Shown: piece after piece, positions 8,014 to 16,972 of the stretch | Layout of the letters: each line of letters starts with the position of its first letter | How positions within the stretch are numbered: the first letter of the stretch is position 1 | DNA from: Sphingobium psychrophilum | GTDB taxonomy: Bacteria > Pseudomonadota > Alphaproteobacteria > Sphingomonadales > Sphingomonadaceae | Assembly (NCBI RefSeq): GCF_012927105.1 | Contig: NZ_JABBFV010000001.1 | Location: 372,001 to 436,000, forward strand | Direction of reading: 5' to 3' | DNA: 64,000 nucleotides | Notes under the pieces: generated by a model | Database searches by the model: none | Seen by the model: the letters and a program-made list of their open reading frames with translations, nothing else | Told to the model about the DNA's origin: nothing | Program-made: the position numbers and the translations under genes

Positions 8014-9615
8014 GTGCAGGCCAAATCCTCAATCACCCTGGCAGACCAGGGCATCAAGACCAATGCCACCCAATTCTGGAATCTGGGCACGGCGCCGCTG
8101 GTCGAAGCAGCGGTGCGCAACGGCGAGGGCATATTGTCCAAGGATGGCCCTCTGGTCGTCAAGACCGGCAAGCATACCGGCCGCAGCGCCAAGGACAAGT
8201 TCATCGTCCGTGACGCCGAAACCGAATCGACCGTCTGGTGGGGCGACACCAATCGCGGCATGACGCCAGAGCACTTCGCCGCGTTGAAGGAGGATTTCTT
8301 CAAGGCGCTGGGCGAGAAGGACACGCTCTATGTCGCCGACCTCTTTGGCGGGTCGCAGCCCGAACATCGCGTCAATGTGCGGGTCGTCAACGAGCGCGCC
8401 TGGCACAATCTGTTCATCCGCACGCTGCTGGTGCGGCCCACGGCCGATGAACTGACGGGCTTTGCGCCCGAATATACGATCATCGATCTGCCCACGTTCA
8501 AGGCCGATCCGGCCCGTCACGGTTGCCGCAGCGAAACCGTGGTCGCGGTCAACTTCACCGAGAAACTGATCCTGATCGGCGGCACCGCCTATGCCGGTGA
8601 AATGAAGAAGTCGGTATTCGGCATCCTCAACTATCTGCTGCCGGTCAAGGGCGTGATGCCGATGCATTGTTCCGCCAATATCGGCGCGAACGGCGACACG
8701 GCGGTCTTCTTCGGCCTGTCGGGCACCGGCAAGACGACGCTCAGCGCCGATGCCAGCCGCACGCTGATCGGCGACGACGAGCATGGCTGGTCGGATACCG
8801 CCGTCTTCAATTTCGAGGGCGGTTGCTATGCCAAGATGATCAACCTGTCGGCCGAGGCCGAGCCGGAAATCTTTGCCACCACCAAGCGGTTCGGCACGGT
8901 GCTGGAAAATGTCGTGATCGACGAGGAGACTCGCGAGATCGATCTGGACGACAACAGCCTGGCTGAAAATAGCCGCGGTTCCTACCCGATCGACTTCATC
9001 CCGAACACGTCGGAAAAGAATCTGGGTCCGGTCCCGAAGAACATCATCTTCCTGACGGCGGATGCTTATGGCGTGCTGCCGCCGATCGCGCGGCTGACCC
9101 CGGAACAGGCGATGTATCACTTCCTGTCGGGCTATACCGCGCGCGTCGCGGGGACCGAGATTGGCGTTACCGAGCCGACCGCGACCTTCTCGACCTGCTT
9201 TGGCGCGCCCTTCATGCCGCGCCACCCCAGCATCTACGGCAATCTGCTGAAGGAACGGATCAACAAGGGCGGCGTCACCTGCTGGCTGGTCAACACCGGC
9301 TGGGCGGGCGGAAAGGCGACGATGCCGGGGATCAAGCGGATGCCGATCAAGGTGACCCGCGCGCTGCTGAACGCCGCGCTCGACGGCAGCCTGAACGAGG
9401 CAGAGTTCCGCACCGATCCGAATTTCGGCTTCGACGTGCCGGTGGCGGTCAATGGCGTGGAGCCGACCATCCTCGACCCGCGCGCCATGTGGGCCGACGG
9501 GCAAGCTTATGACGCGACCGCCGCGACGCTGGTGAAGGCGTTCGTGGACAATTTCGCGCAGTTTGTGGACCATGTCGACGATGGCGTGCGCGAAGCGGCG
9601 CTGGTCGCCGCCTGA
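8014..9615 (+). CDS. pckA: Phosphoenolpyruvate carboxykinase (ATP)
   Basis: 533 residues, the normal length for the ATP-dependent enzyme. It converts oxaloacetate and ATP to PEP, CO2 and ADP, the first step of gluconeogenesis. Visible motifs are GRSAKDKF near the N terminus, the kinase-1a P-loop [13 protein letters not shown] (from about residue 236) and [14 protein letters not shown] chose the GTG at 8014 because AGGAG (8002-8006) lies 7 bp before it; the in-frame ATG at 7975 would add 13 unlikely residues. A strong hairpin terminator follows. Being divergent from the PTS(Ntr)/ChvGI operon links it to PEP-level control. Confidence 0.95.
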   Translation: MQAKSSITLADQGIKTNATQFWNLGTAPLVEAAVRNGEGILSKDGPLVVKTGKHTGRSAKDKFIVRDAETESTVWWGDTNRGMTPEHFAALKEDFFKALGEKDTLYVADLFGGSQPEHRVNVRVVNERAWHNLFIRTLLVRPTADELTGFAPEYTIIDLPTFKADPARHGCRSETVVAVNFTEKLILIGGTAYAGEMKKSVFGILNYLLPVKGVMPMHCSANIGANGDTAVFFGLSGTGKTTLSADASRTLIGDDEHGWSDTAVFNFEGGCYAKMINLSAEAEPEIFATTKRFGTVLENVVIDEETREIDLDDNSLAENSRGSYPIDFIPNTSEKNLGPVPKNIIFLTADAYGVLPPIARLTPEQAMYHFLSGYTARVAGTEIGVTEPTATFSTCFGAPFMPRHPSIYGNLLKERINKGGVTCWLVNTGWAGGKATMPGIKRMPIKVTRALLNAALDGSLNEAEFRTDPNFGFDVPVAVNGVEPTILDPRAMWADGQAYDATAATLVKAFVDNFAQFVDHVDDGVREAALVAA

Positions 9616-9636
9616 TTCCAGGCGACGGGTTAAAAC

Positions 9637-9670
9637 AAAGAGCCGGGGGAGCGATCCTCTGGCTCTTTTG
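9637..9670 (+). terminator. Rho-independent terminator of pckA
   Basis: The 8-bp stem AAAGAGCC (9637-9644) pairs with GGCTCTTT (9661-9668), and the right arm runs on into TTTTGCTTTT. The loop contains GGGGGAGCGATCC, the same loop sequence as the terminator at 11064. Confidence 0.8.
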
Positions 9671-9731
9671 CTTTTGGTTAAGGGCGCAAGCTGCTATTCT
9701 GAACGCTCATCCTCATGCGGGAGTTGCGGGC

Positions 9732-10043
9732 ATGTTCGAGAATCTGATTGGCAAAATGGGCGGGCTGGAAGCCATTGCGGCGCAGATCGGCGTGGCGCCC
9801 GAGCAGATGCAGGGCCTGATGAGCGAGATCAGCGCCAAGATCGGGTCCGGCGAAACCAGCGTGTCGGCGCTGGCCGAAACCGCCGCCGAACATGGCGTGT
9901 CGGCCGACAAGTTGCAGGAATTGCTGGCTACGTTCGGCGGGCCGGAAGCGATATTGGGCAAGCTGGGCGGCTTTTTCGACAAGGATGGCGACGGCAATCC
10001 GATGAACGAACTGGGCGGCATCGCCAAGGGCCTGTTCGGCTGA
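9732..10043 (+). CDS. Small acidic hypothetical protein
   Basis: 103 residues, soluble, helical and rich in Gly, Ala and Glu, with no signal peptide. It reads as two similar helical segments (IGVAPEQMQGLMSEISAKIG and, later, HGVSADKLQELLATFGGPEA) followed by an EF-hand-like loop, DKDGDGNPMNE, near residues 84-94. That could bind calcium, but a second EF-hand is not evident. The repeated helix pattern suggests an internal duplication. Family not recognised. It stands alone between pckA and the reductase gene. Confidence 0.75.
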   Translation: MFENLIGKMGGLEAIAAQIGVAPEQMQGLMSEISAKIGSGETSVSALAETAAEHGVSADKLQELLATFGGPEAILGKLGGFFDKDGDGNPMNELGGIAKGLFG

Positions 10044-10053
10044 ACGAGGCGGC

Positions 10054-10084
10054 GGCGGAGCGTGCGCGAAAACGCGCTCCCGCC
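10054..10084. other. GC-rich hairpin downstream of the small gene
   Basis: GGCGGAGCG and CGCTCCCGCC nearly pair around a GAAAAC loop. No T-run follows closely, so it is either a weak terminator or just an RNA structure. Confidence 0.4.
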
Positions 10085-10227
10085 GGTAGCAGGTTTATGG
10101 CTCCCAAGTTTTTTTGGTCTTGCCTTCGCACGGTGGACGGGCCATTCGCGGACTTCAATATTATTGCGAACGATCCGCAAGAAGCATCGCCCCGCTGCGA
10201 TGCTGTGCGTAGTGCAAGGATAGACTG

Positions 10228-11046
10228 TTGACCGACGAGACGATCGAAAAGCCGGTTTTGGAACCCACCGGTGCGCTTTCCGTGGAAACCGTGCTGTCGG
10301 TGAAGCACTGGAACGAGCATCTGTTCAGCTTCCGCATCACGCGGCCGGCCAGCTTCCGTTTCCGGTCGGGCGAGTTTATCATGATCGGCCTGAAGGGCGA
10401 TAACGGCAAGCCGCTGCTGCGCGCTTATTCGATCGCCAGCCCCGCCTGGGACGAGGAGATCGAGTTCCTGTCGATCAAGGTGCAGGACGGCCCGCTGACC
10501 AGCAAGCTCCAGAAGATCGAGCCGGGCGACCAGATTTATCTGGGCCGCAAGCCGACCGGGACTTTGGTGACCGATGCGCTGTTGCCGGGCAAGCGGTTGT
10601 TCATGCTGTCGACTGGTACGGGGCTGGCACCGTTCCTGAGCCTGCCGCGCGATCCGGACGTGTATGAATTTTACGAGCAGGTCGTGGTGGTTCACTCGGT
10701 GCGCCGGGTGAGCGACCTGGCGTTCCGCGACGAGATGGAAGCCAAGTGGAGCGAAGACCCGCTGGTGTCGGAACAGGCGCCGGGTCAGTTCCATTATGTG
10801 CCGACCGTGACCCGCGAGCCGTTTGACGGCCACACCGCGCGGATCGACAAGCTGGTCGAGAGCGGCGCGCTGTTCGAGGGGATTCCGGGGGCGGCGAAGT
10901 TCGACCCCGAAACCGACCGGATCATGATGTGCGGCAGCATGGAGATGATCAAGCAGTTCGGGGCGTGGTTCGAGGCGAACGGCTTTACCGAAGGGTCCAA
11001 TGCGGCGCCGGGGCAGTTCGTGATCGAGCGGGCGTTCGTCGGGTAA
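10228..11046 (+). CDS. fpr: Ferredoxin--NADP(+) reductase
   Basis: 272 residues. It is an FAD-binding flavoprotein that moves electrons between NADPH and ferredoxin or flavodoxin. RAYSIASPAW is the FAD-binding RxYS motif, LMLSTGTGLAPFLS is the NADP-binding region, and MMCGSMEM with an aromatic-poor C terminus (VIERAFVG) matches the bacterial Fpr subgroup. The start is a TTG at 10228, supported by CAAGGA 7 bp upstream; no better ATG exists in frame. It is monocistronic and ends in a terminator at 11064. Confidence 0.9.
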   Translation: MTDETIEKPVLEPTGALSVETVLSVKHWNEHLFSFRITRPASFRFRSGEFIMIGLKGDNGKPLLRAYSIASPAWDEEIEFLSIKVQDGPLTSKLQKIEPGDQIYLGRKPTGTLVTDALLPGKRLFMLSTGTGLAPFLSLPRDPDVYEFYEQVVVVHSVRRVSDLAFRDEMEAKWSEDPLVSEQAPGQFHYVPTVTREPFDGHTARIDKLVESGALFEGIPGAAKFDPETDRIMMCGSMEMIKQFGAWFEANGFTEGSNAAPGQFVIERAFVG

Positions 11047-11063
11047 CGCAAGATTGAGTAGGT

Positions 11064-11095
11064 AAGGCCGGGGGAGCGATCCACCGGCCTTTCTT
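11064..11095 (+). terminator. Rho-independent terminator of fpr
   Basis: AAGGCCGG (11064-11071) pairs with CCGGCCTT (11084-11091), followed by TTCTT. The loop GGGAGCGATCCA nearly repeats the loop of the pckA terminator. Confidence 0.8.
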
Positions 11096-11168
11096 GTCCC
11101 AGCGAAGGCTGGGATCTCGTGCCTCTTGGTCGTACCCTATCGCCTAAGACCCCAGCCTTCGCTGGGGT
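11096..11168. repeat. Palindromic intergenic repeat, about 21-bp arms
   Basis: Arms 11096-11116 and 11148-11168 are inverted copies with two mismatches and share the core AGCGAAGGCT with the elements at 243 and 15827. It sits between convergent fpr and the DUF885 gene. Confidence 0.75.
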
Positions 11169-11179
11169 GACGGATTTGT

Positions 11180-13012
11180 TTACGCGCCCTTCCGCTCCGC
11201 CACCCAGGCGTCGATGTTCTTGCCCAGCACAGTCATCGGCACGCCGCCGCCTTTGACCACCGCGTCGTTGAAGAGGCGGAAGTCGAACCTGTCGCCCAGC
11301 GCGGTTTTCGCCATGGCGCGCAGGCGGACGATTTCGCCGTGGCCGACCTTGTAGCCGCAGGCCTGGCCCGGCCAGGCGCAATAGCGATCGACTTCGCCCT
11401 GGACATCCTCGACGGTCGAGCCGTTGGTGGTGGCGAACCAGTGGATCGCCTTTTCGCGGGTCCAGCGCTTGGCGTGGAGGCCGGTGTCGACCACGAGGCG
11501 GCAGCAGCGATAGGCGATCGATTGGAGATAGCCCAGCCGCCCGGCGATATCGCCGTCATAGGCGCCCAGTTCCGCGCCCAGTTGCTCGGCATAGAGCGCC
11601 CAGCCCTCGCTATAGGCGTTGAAGGCGAGCATGGAGCGGATCAGCGGCAGTTTGTACGTATATTCGCCCTGCCAGATATGGCCGGGTATCCCCTCATGAT
11701 AGCAGAGCGTCGGCAGGCTGTAGCGGGGCCAGATGCTGGTGTCGCGCAGGTTGATATAATAGTTGCCGGGAACTGAGCCGTCGATCGACCCGGCACCGGC
11801 ATAGGCGCCGGGCGCGCCCGCTTCGATCTCCAGCGGCACGCGCTTGACGACGAGTTTTGCGGGGACCATGGTCGCGAAGGCGCGGGGGAGGCGGGTGCGA
11901 ATGTCGGCGAGGCGGCCGTCGATGAAGGACAGGATCTGCGCCCGGCCGGCGTCGTTATTGGGGAACAGGTAGCGCGGGTCTTTGCCCATCGCGGTCATGC
12001 GTTCGCCGACCGTGCCTTTGGTCATGCCCAGGGTCTTGAGCAGCCCGTCCATTTCGGACTGGAGTGCGGCGAGCTGGTCCAGGCCGAGTTGGTGGACCTC
12101 GTCCGGCGCCATGGTGGTGGTGGTCCCGGCCTTGAGCGCCCAAGCATAATAGGCCTCGCCTTGCGGCAGTTTCCAGACGCCTGCGTCCATCGTCGCGGTG
12201 GCGCGCTGGCGGGTAAGTTCGGCGACTTGCGCGGCGAGGGCGGGGGCAACCCGATCATGGACGATGGCCTGCGCCTTGGCGGCGTAATCGCCGGGCATGT
12301 CCTTCGTGCGGCGGGCGAGCGAGGCGACCGGCACCCACTGGTCGAGGGGGAGGGCCTGCACGGCCTGCATCTGGCCCAGCGTTTTGTCGAGCAGGAAGGC
12401 GGGGGCGGTGACGCCGATGCCGGCGTCATGTTTCAGGCGTTCGGTTTCGCCGGAGAGGTTCGCGGCATAGGCGGACAGGCGGGCGAGATAGGCGTCGGCG
12501 TCCGCGCGATCCTTGACCACATGGTTGCTGTCGAGGAAATCGGGGGTTTCCACGAAGCTGCCGGTATTCTGGGCGACTGCATAGGGGCTGTTGCGGTAGG
12601 ACCAGTTGCTGTTCATGATCGCCATGTCGCCGAAGGAGAAGGCGAAGCCTTCGGCCGCGGTTTCATGGGCGGTGCGCACCACTTCCACGTCGATGCGGGT
12701 GGCAGGCGAGAGCGGGGCGAGATCGATCCCGCGGAGCCGGGCGAGGCGGTCAGCCACATGGGCGGCGATCTGCGCCTGGCCGGCGGGCGTCTTGTTGCCG
12801 AGGCGGCTTTTGAGGGGCAAGCGCGCGCCGGTGTCGAGGCCAAGGCCGCTGGCGGTTTCCGGGGCGTCTGCCAGCATCGCTTCGGCCATGTCGGCGAGCA
12901 ATGCCTGCGCCGCGGCGTCCGGGCCGGCGACGGCGGCGCGGGCGGTCCCAATGCTTCCAATGGCAAAGGCGGAAGCGCCGGCAGCGAGAAGATCGCGGCG
13001 GGTGGTCTGCAT
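11180..13012 (-). CDS. Exported DUF885 family protein, probable metallopeptidase-like
   Basis: 610 residues. The N terminus MQTTRRDLLAAGASAFAIG is a twin-arginine signal (TRRDLL) with an Ala-rich hydrophobic core, so it is probably exported folded. The rest matches DUF885 (PF05960), a family with an HExxH-like motif; here it is YHEGIPGH near residues 437-444, a likely zinc site. Family members are assumed to be peptidases, but activity is unproven. It is a single gene between convergent fpr and the HTH gene. Substrate unknown. Confidence 0.85.
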   Translation of the reverse strand: MQTTRRDLLAAGASAFAIGSIGTARAAVAGPDAAAQALLADMAEAMLADAPETASGLGLDTGARLPLKSRLGNKTPAGQAQIAAHVADRLARLRGIDLAPLSPATRIDVEVVRTAHETAAEGFAFSFGDMAIMNSNWSYRNSPYAVAQNTGSFVETPDFLDSNHVVKDRADADAYLARLSAYAANLSGETERLKHDAGIGVTAPAFLLDKTLGQMQAVQALPLDQWVPVASLARRTKDMPGDYAAKAQAIVHDRVAPALAAQVAELTRQRATATMDAGVWKLPQGEAYYAWALKAGTTTTMAPDEVHQLGLDQLAALQSEMDGLLKTLGMTKGTVGERMTAMGKDPRYLFPNNDAGRAQILSFIDGRLADIRTRLPRAFATMVPAKLVVKRVPLEIEAGAPGAYAGAGSIDGSVPGNYYINLRDTSIWPRYSLPTLCYHEGIPGHIWQGEYTYKLPLIRSMLAFNAYSEGWALYAEQLGAELGAYDGDIAGRLGYLQSIAYRCCRLVVDTGLHAKRWTREKAIHWFATTNGSTVEDVQGEVDRYCAWPGQACGYKVGHGEIVRLRAMAKTALGDRFDFRLFNDAVVKGGGVPMTVLGKNIDAWVAERKGA

Positions 13013-13098
13013 GAGGCGGGTATCTCCGGTGGCAATGTCGCCCTTAACTTCGCATATTTCCCGCCGATTTCGACATCTTATTTCCTACTGGCGACAGA

Positions 13099-13647
13099 TT
13101 ATGACAAGGGTGCCGACGGCGGGGCGTCTCCGACTTGCCCGCCGAGCGCCGCCAGCGCTGGACGGAGCGTCGCCCATTCAGAAGGCGTGAACGGCCCAAG
13201 ATCGGCCAGCGCTCCGAGCATGTGCCGGGTGGCGATGCGGATGCGATGCGGCATGGCCGCGCGGGCGCCGCTGCGTTCCGATCCGAGCGCGCGCAGCGCC
13301 GCGAACAGCAGCCGGTGATTGGTTTCGATCCGTGTGCCGACAATCCGGCCGCGACGCACGATCGGTCGCTCCTCCTTGCCTCTGGCCAGGGCGACGGCGC
13401 GCGCGCGACTGTCGTCCAGGCCCATGTCGAGCGCCCAGTCCCAGGCGGCGGCGAAACTCTCCGCGCCCGGACGCTGTCGCAAATAATAGGCCGATCGCGG
13501 GGAGCAGCCGACGCTGCGGGCCGCCTGCGCGACCACGCCGCTGCGCGACAGCGCGGCGATGAAGGCGGTTTGGGCGTCCGGGGTCCAGCCGCGTGCGCGG
13601 CGGGCATGGGGGACCGGGGTGAAGTGGAGAGGGTCTGGCGTGCTCAT
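13099..13647 (-). CDS. Helix-turn-helix protein of sphingomonad type
   Basis: 182 residues with the ATG at 13647. The N-terminal part, GWTPDAQTAFIAALSRSG followed by VVAQAARSVGCSPRSAYYLR, is a clear helix-turn-helix with an AARSVGCS turn; next comes PGAESFAAAWDWAL, a stretch I recall from small sphingomonad HTH proteins. The C-terminal half is helical, with no recognised ligand domain. In-frame ATGs further upstream (13674 and beyond) are possible; none has a good ribosome site. Probably a DNA-binding regulator; targets unknown. It is divergent from the membrane protein gene at 13778. Confidence 0.7.
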   Translation of the reverse strand: MSTPDPLHFTPVPHARRARGWTPDAQTAFIAALSRSGVVAQAARSVGCSPRSAYYLRQRPGAESFAAAWDWALDMGLDDSRARAVALARGKEERPIVRRGRIVGTRIETNHRLLFAALRALGSERSGARAAMPHRIRIATRHMLGALADLGPFTPSEWATLRPALAALGGQVGDAPPSAPLS

Positions 13648-13777
13648 GTCAAAATGGGTGGCATGAATCGCCATGTGTAGGACAGGGATATTTGATGCGT
13701 GGCGGGAGTCGGGGTTAACGGACCGCTGACGACCAAAGCCTCTCGACAAATGGGGTAATTGCATCGACGCTTTGCCC

Positions 13778-14446
13778 ATGGATTTCATGAAGATCATCGA
13801 GTCCCTCGACGAGGCGCTGTATACGGTGATGGGGTGGCTGATCTTTTACCCCCTTACGCTGTGGCGGGCGCTGGTGCGGCCGTTGCACATGATGGCCTAT
13901 GCCGATCGCGAAGTGTCGGACCGGCCCGACGAGCAATATGAGGACGCCATCCGTCCGCCGCTGTTCCTGTTCCTGACGCTGATGATATCTCACGGCATCG
14001 AGGTGGCCGTCGCCGGGCAAAATCCCCTGCTGGCGGATCGCCACGGGCTGGCGGCGCTGGTCGATTCGGATCTGGCGCTGCTGGCGCTGCGGCTGGTGTT
14101 GTTTAGCCTGTTCGCGCTGATGATGGCGGTGCGGTTGCTGCGCCGACAGGGCATCCGCCTGACCCACGCGAATTTGCGGCGTCCCTTTTACGGGCAATGT
14201 TTCACCACGGCGCCTTTCGCCTTGTTGATCGGTATCGGGACGCTGTCTCACAACCTGACAGCGGCCGCCTGGCGGGATGCGGGGCTGATCGTCCTGCTGG
14301 CCGCGCTGGCATGGTATCTGGCGGTGCAGTCGCTGTGGTTTTCGAAACGGCTGGGCATATCTCTCCTGGCTGGTTTCGGTCAGGCGCTGGTGGCGATGAT
14401 GGTGGCGCTGGTCATGTTCTTCACCATTGGGGTGATGGTGGTTTGA
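13778..14446 (+). CDS. Polytopic membrane protein, function unknown
   Basis: 222 residues. There are about five hydrophobic segments: PLFLFLTLMISHGIEVAV, then around 105-125, 145-160, 170-190 and 195-220. A conserved-looking N-terminal amphipathic stretch MDFMKIIESLDEALYTVMGW precedes them. The layout resembles Yip1/permease-like proteins, but I do not recognise the family with confidence. I chose the ATG at 13778 over the in-frame TTG at 13772. The secreted-protein gene at 14512 follows after 65 bp in the same direction. Confidence 0.72.
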   Translation: MDFMKIIESLDEALYTVMGWLIFYPLTLWRALVRPLHMMAYADREVSDRPDEQYEDAIRPPLFLFLTLMISHGIEVAVAGQNPLLADRHGLAALVDSDLALLALRLVLFSLFALMMAVRLLRRQGIRLTHANLRRPFYGQCFTTAPFALLIGIGTLSHNLTAAAWRDAGLIVLLAALAWYLAVQSLWFSKRLGISLLAGFGQALVAMMVALVMFFTIGVMVV

Positions 14447-14511
14447 GGCGATGTCGCGCCGATGAAACGGGATGCGCGCAGGAATGTTATCGCAAACAGA
14501 GGAGAAGGATG

Positions 14512-15351
14512 ATGAAGACATCGGCCATGATTGTGATCGCCATGGCGGCTTTGACGAGCGGGGCGCAGGCGCAGACGCCCGGCGACATCAGCGACCTGGT
14601 TGGCGCGCGCGCGGCGGGGGCGGAAACGGCGATGCAATCGCGCGGTTACCGGTTCGTCAAGACGCAGACGGGCGATGATCGCAAATATGGCTATTGGTGG
14701 AACCCCCAGACCCGGCAATGCGTGACGGTCGCAACGATGGATGGGCGATACGCATCCATAACGTCCAGCCCGGCGCCCGATTGCGACCAGCGGGCGGGCG
14801 GCCATGACGATCGTGGCGCACACCGGATGGAGGATCGCGGCGGCTATCAGCAACCCTATCCCGCGCGCGAGGCGCCGAGCTATTCGGGCGCTGCGGGTGC
14901 CATGGGCGGGCCGCTGCGCGTGGGCGACTATGATGTCGACCTGGGGCTGGTCTGCTTTGGTGACGGCCAGCGTCCCGGCATGGCGACCACCTATGGCTGG
15001 TCGTGGAACAGCCGGCGCAATCGCTACGACTATGGCAACCGGACGGAAATGACGGCGCAGCAGTTCGACGCCTCGGTCATGATCCAGCTATGGCATGGCG
15101 GGGGCCGCATCAGCCTGCCCAAGAAGCTGGTCCCGCCGCTCAATTCGCGTGGCCATGACGGCTGGTGGGATCTGTACGATGTCGATGTGCAGCCGGACAT
15201 GATCCATGCCAAATATCGGCTGAACGGGTTGAACAAGCCCAGCGTCACCATCGACCGGCGCAGCGGGCAGATCAGCATCCATGGCCTTGACCCCTATGCC
15301 TTTCGGGGATCGTGCGACCTGATCGACGGCAAGGATCATCGCCGCTTTTAG
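14512..15351 (+). CDS. Exported hypothetical protein
   Basis: 279 residues. A cleavable signal peptide (AMIVIAMAALTSGAQAQ) is followed by two domain-like regions. The first (about 25-85) contains ETAMQSRGYRFVKT and YWWNPQTRQCVTV, a compact beta domain seen in small exported proteins. The second (about 130-278) contains LGLVCFGDGQRP and ends in RGSCDLIDGKDHRRF. GGAGAAGG precedes two adjacent ATGs (14509 and 14512); the second has the better spacing. Probably periplasmic; function unknown. Confidence 0.78.
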   Translation: MKTSAMIVIAMAALTSGAQAQTPGDISDLVGARAAGAETAMQSRGYRFVKTQTGDDRKYGYWWNPQTRQCVTVATMDGRYASITSSPAPDCDQRAGGHDDRGAHRMEDRGGYQQPYPAREAPSYSGAAGAMGGPLRVGDYDVDLGLVCFGDGQRPGMATTYGWSWNSRRNRYDYGNRTEMTAQQFDASVMIQLWHGGGRISLPKKLVPPLNSRGHDGWWDLYDVDVQPDMIHAKYRLNGLNKPSVTIDRRSGQISIHGLDPYAFRGSCDLIDGKDHRRF

Positions 15352-15364
15352 TGGAAGGCGGCGG

Positions 15365-15811
15365 TTAGAGACTCTCTACCAGCAGGACCGTGCCGTCGAT
15401 ACCGATGACACGGACCCGCGCGCCCATCGGCGTGTCCGGTCCGGTCGCGCTCCAGACGCTGTCGCCGACCTTCACCCGCCCTTCGCCCCCGACGATCGGT
15501 TCCGCCACGATCACGCTATGGCCGATCAGGCGGGCGGCGCGGTCGTTGAGCAGGGGGTCGGTGGAGGCGACCGGATTGTCCACATACCAGCGGCGGCCGG
15601 CATAGACCGCCGCGATGCTGAGGGCCGCGAACAGCAGGAACTGGAGCGGGAGGGCGATCGGCAAGGCGAGCGCGACGAGGCCGGTGATGGCGGCGGCGAT
15701 CGATATCCAGATCAGGAAGACGCCGGGGATCATGACCTCCGCTATGCCCAGCAAGGCCGCGAAGACCAGCCAGCCCCAATGATCCTGGATGAGGGAGAGC
15801 CAGTGGGTCAT
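15365..15811 (-). CDS. NfeD family membrane protein
   Basis: 148 residues. Three transmembrane helices span about 10-75, followed by a C-terminal OB-fold of about 60 residues (LIGHSVIVAEPIVGGEGRVKVGDSVW), the short NfeD form. NfeD partners with SPFH/stomatin proteins in membrane microdomains. The partner gene lies directly upstream at 15924-16901 on the same strand, with a palindromic repeat in the 112-bp gap. Confidence 0.9.
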   Translation of the reverse strand: MTHWLSLIQDHWGWLVFAALLGIAEVMIPGVFLIWISIAAAITGLVALALPIALPLQFLLFAALSIAAVYAGRRWYVDNPVASTDPLLNDRAARLIGHSVIVAEPIVGGEGRVKVGDSVWSATGPDTPMGARVRVIGIDGTVLLVESL

Positions 15812-15826
15812 GGGTGCTTCCCTTCC

Positions 15827-15892
15827 GTTCCCCGGCGAAGGCCGGGGTCCAGATCGACGGTCCGAACTGGGCCCCGGCCTGCGCCGGGGAAC
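15827..15892. repeat. Palindromic intergenic repeat, about 23-bp arms
   Basis: Arms 15827-15849 and 15870-15892 are inverted copies with two mismatches. The left arm is identical to the left arm of the element at 243-265. It lies between the SPFH and NfeD genes of one operon, so if transcribed it would form an RNA hairpin. Confidence 0.8.
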
Positions 15893-15923
15893 AGCTTATG
15901 GATGATGAGAATGGCCATCGCCG

Positions 15924-16901
15924 TCACCCCTGGCTCTGGCCGAAGGGGCTGCGCCTGGGCGGGGCGGGCGGGGTCGGCGTGGGGGTGTCGTCGTCGCCCA
16001 AGGCTGCCTTCGCCAGCGCACCGATGCCGCCCAGCGTGCCGATCAATTGCGTCGCCTCCACCGGGAAGAGGATGGTCTTGGCGTTGGGGCTGGTGGCGAA
16101 CTGGCTGACTGCTTCGACATATTTCTGGGCGATGAAATAGTTGAGTGCCTGCGGGTTGCCCGCGCTGATCGCGTCGGAGACCATCTGGGTGGCTTTCGCT
16201 TCGGCCTCCGCCTCGCGCTCGCGGGCTTCGGCGTCGCGGAAGGCGGCTTCGCGGCGGCCTTCGGCTTGCAGGATCTGGCCCTGCTTCTCGCCCTCGGCGC
16301 GCAGGATTTCGGCGGCGCGGGCGCCTTCTGCATCCAGAATGTTGGCGCGCTTTTCGCGCTCCGCCTTCATCTGGCGGCCCATGGCGTTGACGATGTCGGC
16401 GGGCGGGCGGATGTCCTTCAGCTCGACGCGGGTGATCTTGATGCCCCAGGCGTTGGTCGCATGATCGACCACCGACAGCAGGCGGGCGTTGATCTCGTCG
16501 CGCTTGGACAGGGTTTCGTCGAGGTCCAGAGAGCCCATGACGGTGCGCAGGTTGGTGGTGGCCAGCTGCATGATGGCGACATAGAGTTCGGACACTTCAT
16601 AGGCGGCCTTGGCCGGGTCGAGCACCTGGAAGAAGACGACGCCGTCGACCGACACCATGGCGTTATCCTTGGTGATGATTTCCTGCCCCGGAATGTCGAC
16701 GACCTGTTCCATCATGTTGATCTTGCGACCGACGGCGTAGAAGAAGGCGGGGTAGAAATTGAGGCCGGGTTTGGCGACTTCGGTGAAGCGGCCGAAGCGT
16801 TCGATCGTATATTGATAGCCCTGCCGCACCACCTTCACGCTGACGGCGAGGTAGAAGAGCACGAGGCCCGTGAGCGTCAGTGCGAAGGTCGTCAGCATCA
16901 T
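15924..16901 (-). CDS. SPFH/Band 7 (stomatin, QmcA-like) membrane protein
   Basis: 325 residues. One N-terminal membrane helix (TLTGLVLFYLAVSV) is followed by the Band 7 domain (VVRQGYQYTIERFGRF to about 190), a long coiled-coil-forming AE-rich stretch (about 190-250) and a C-terminal segment ending in a Pro/Thr-rich tail. It likely scaffolds membrane microdomains with NfeD and may chaperone membrane proteases such as FtsH. GGGAGAAG precedes the paired ATGs at 16901 and 16898. Only 71 bp separate it from the divergent CitE-like gene. Confidence 0.92.
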   Translation of the reverse strand: MMLTTFALTLTGLVLFYLAVSVKVVRQGYQYTIERFGRFTEVAKPGLNFYPAFFYAVGRKINMMEQVVDIPGQEIITKDNAMVSVDGVVFFQVLDPAKAAYEVSELYVAIMQLATTNLRTVMGSLDLDETLSKRDEINARLLSVVDHATNAWGIKITRVELKDIRPPADIVNAMGRQMKAEREKRANILDAEGARAAEILRAEGEKQGQILQAEGRREAAFRDAEAREREAEAEAKATQMVSDAISAGNPQALNYFIAQKYVEAVSQFATSPNAKTILFPVEATQLIGTLGGIGALAKAALGDDDTPTPTPPAPPRRSPFGQSQG

Positions 16902-16972
16902 CTTCTCCCGAAACAGGGTTGGACTATGCGCCTGTTTCGTTAACGGGGGAAGGCAAACCGAGGAGAGATACG

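Noticed and set aside
8029..9573. A 514-codon open frame on the minus strand opposite pckA
   Set aside because: Antisense shadow of pckA with no protein-family pattern.
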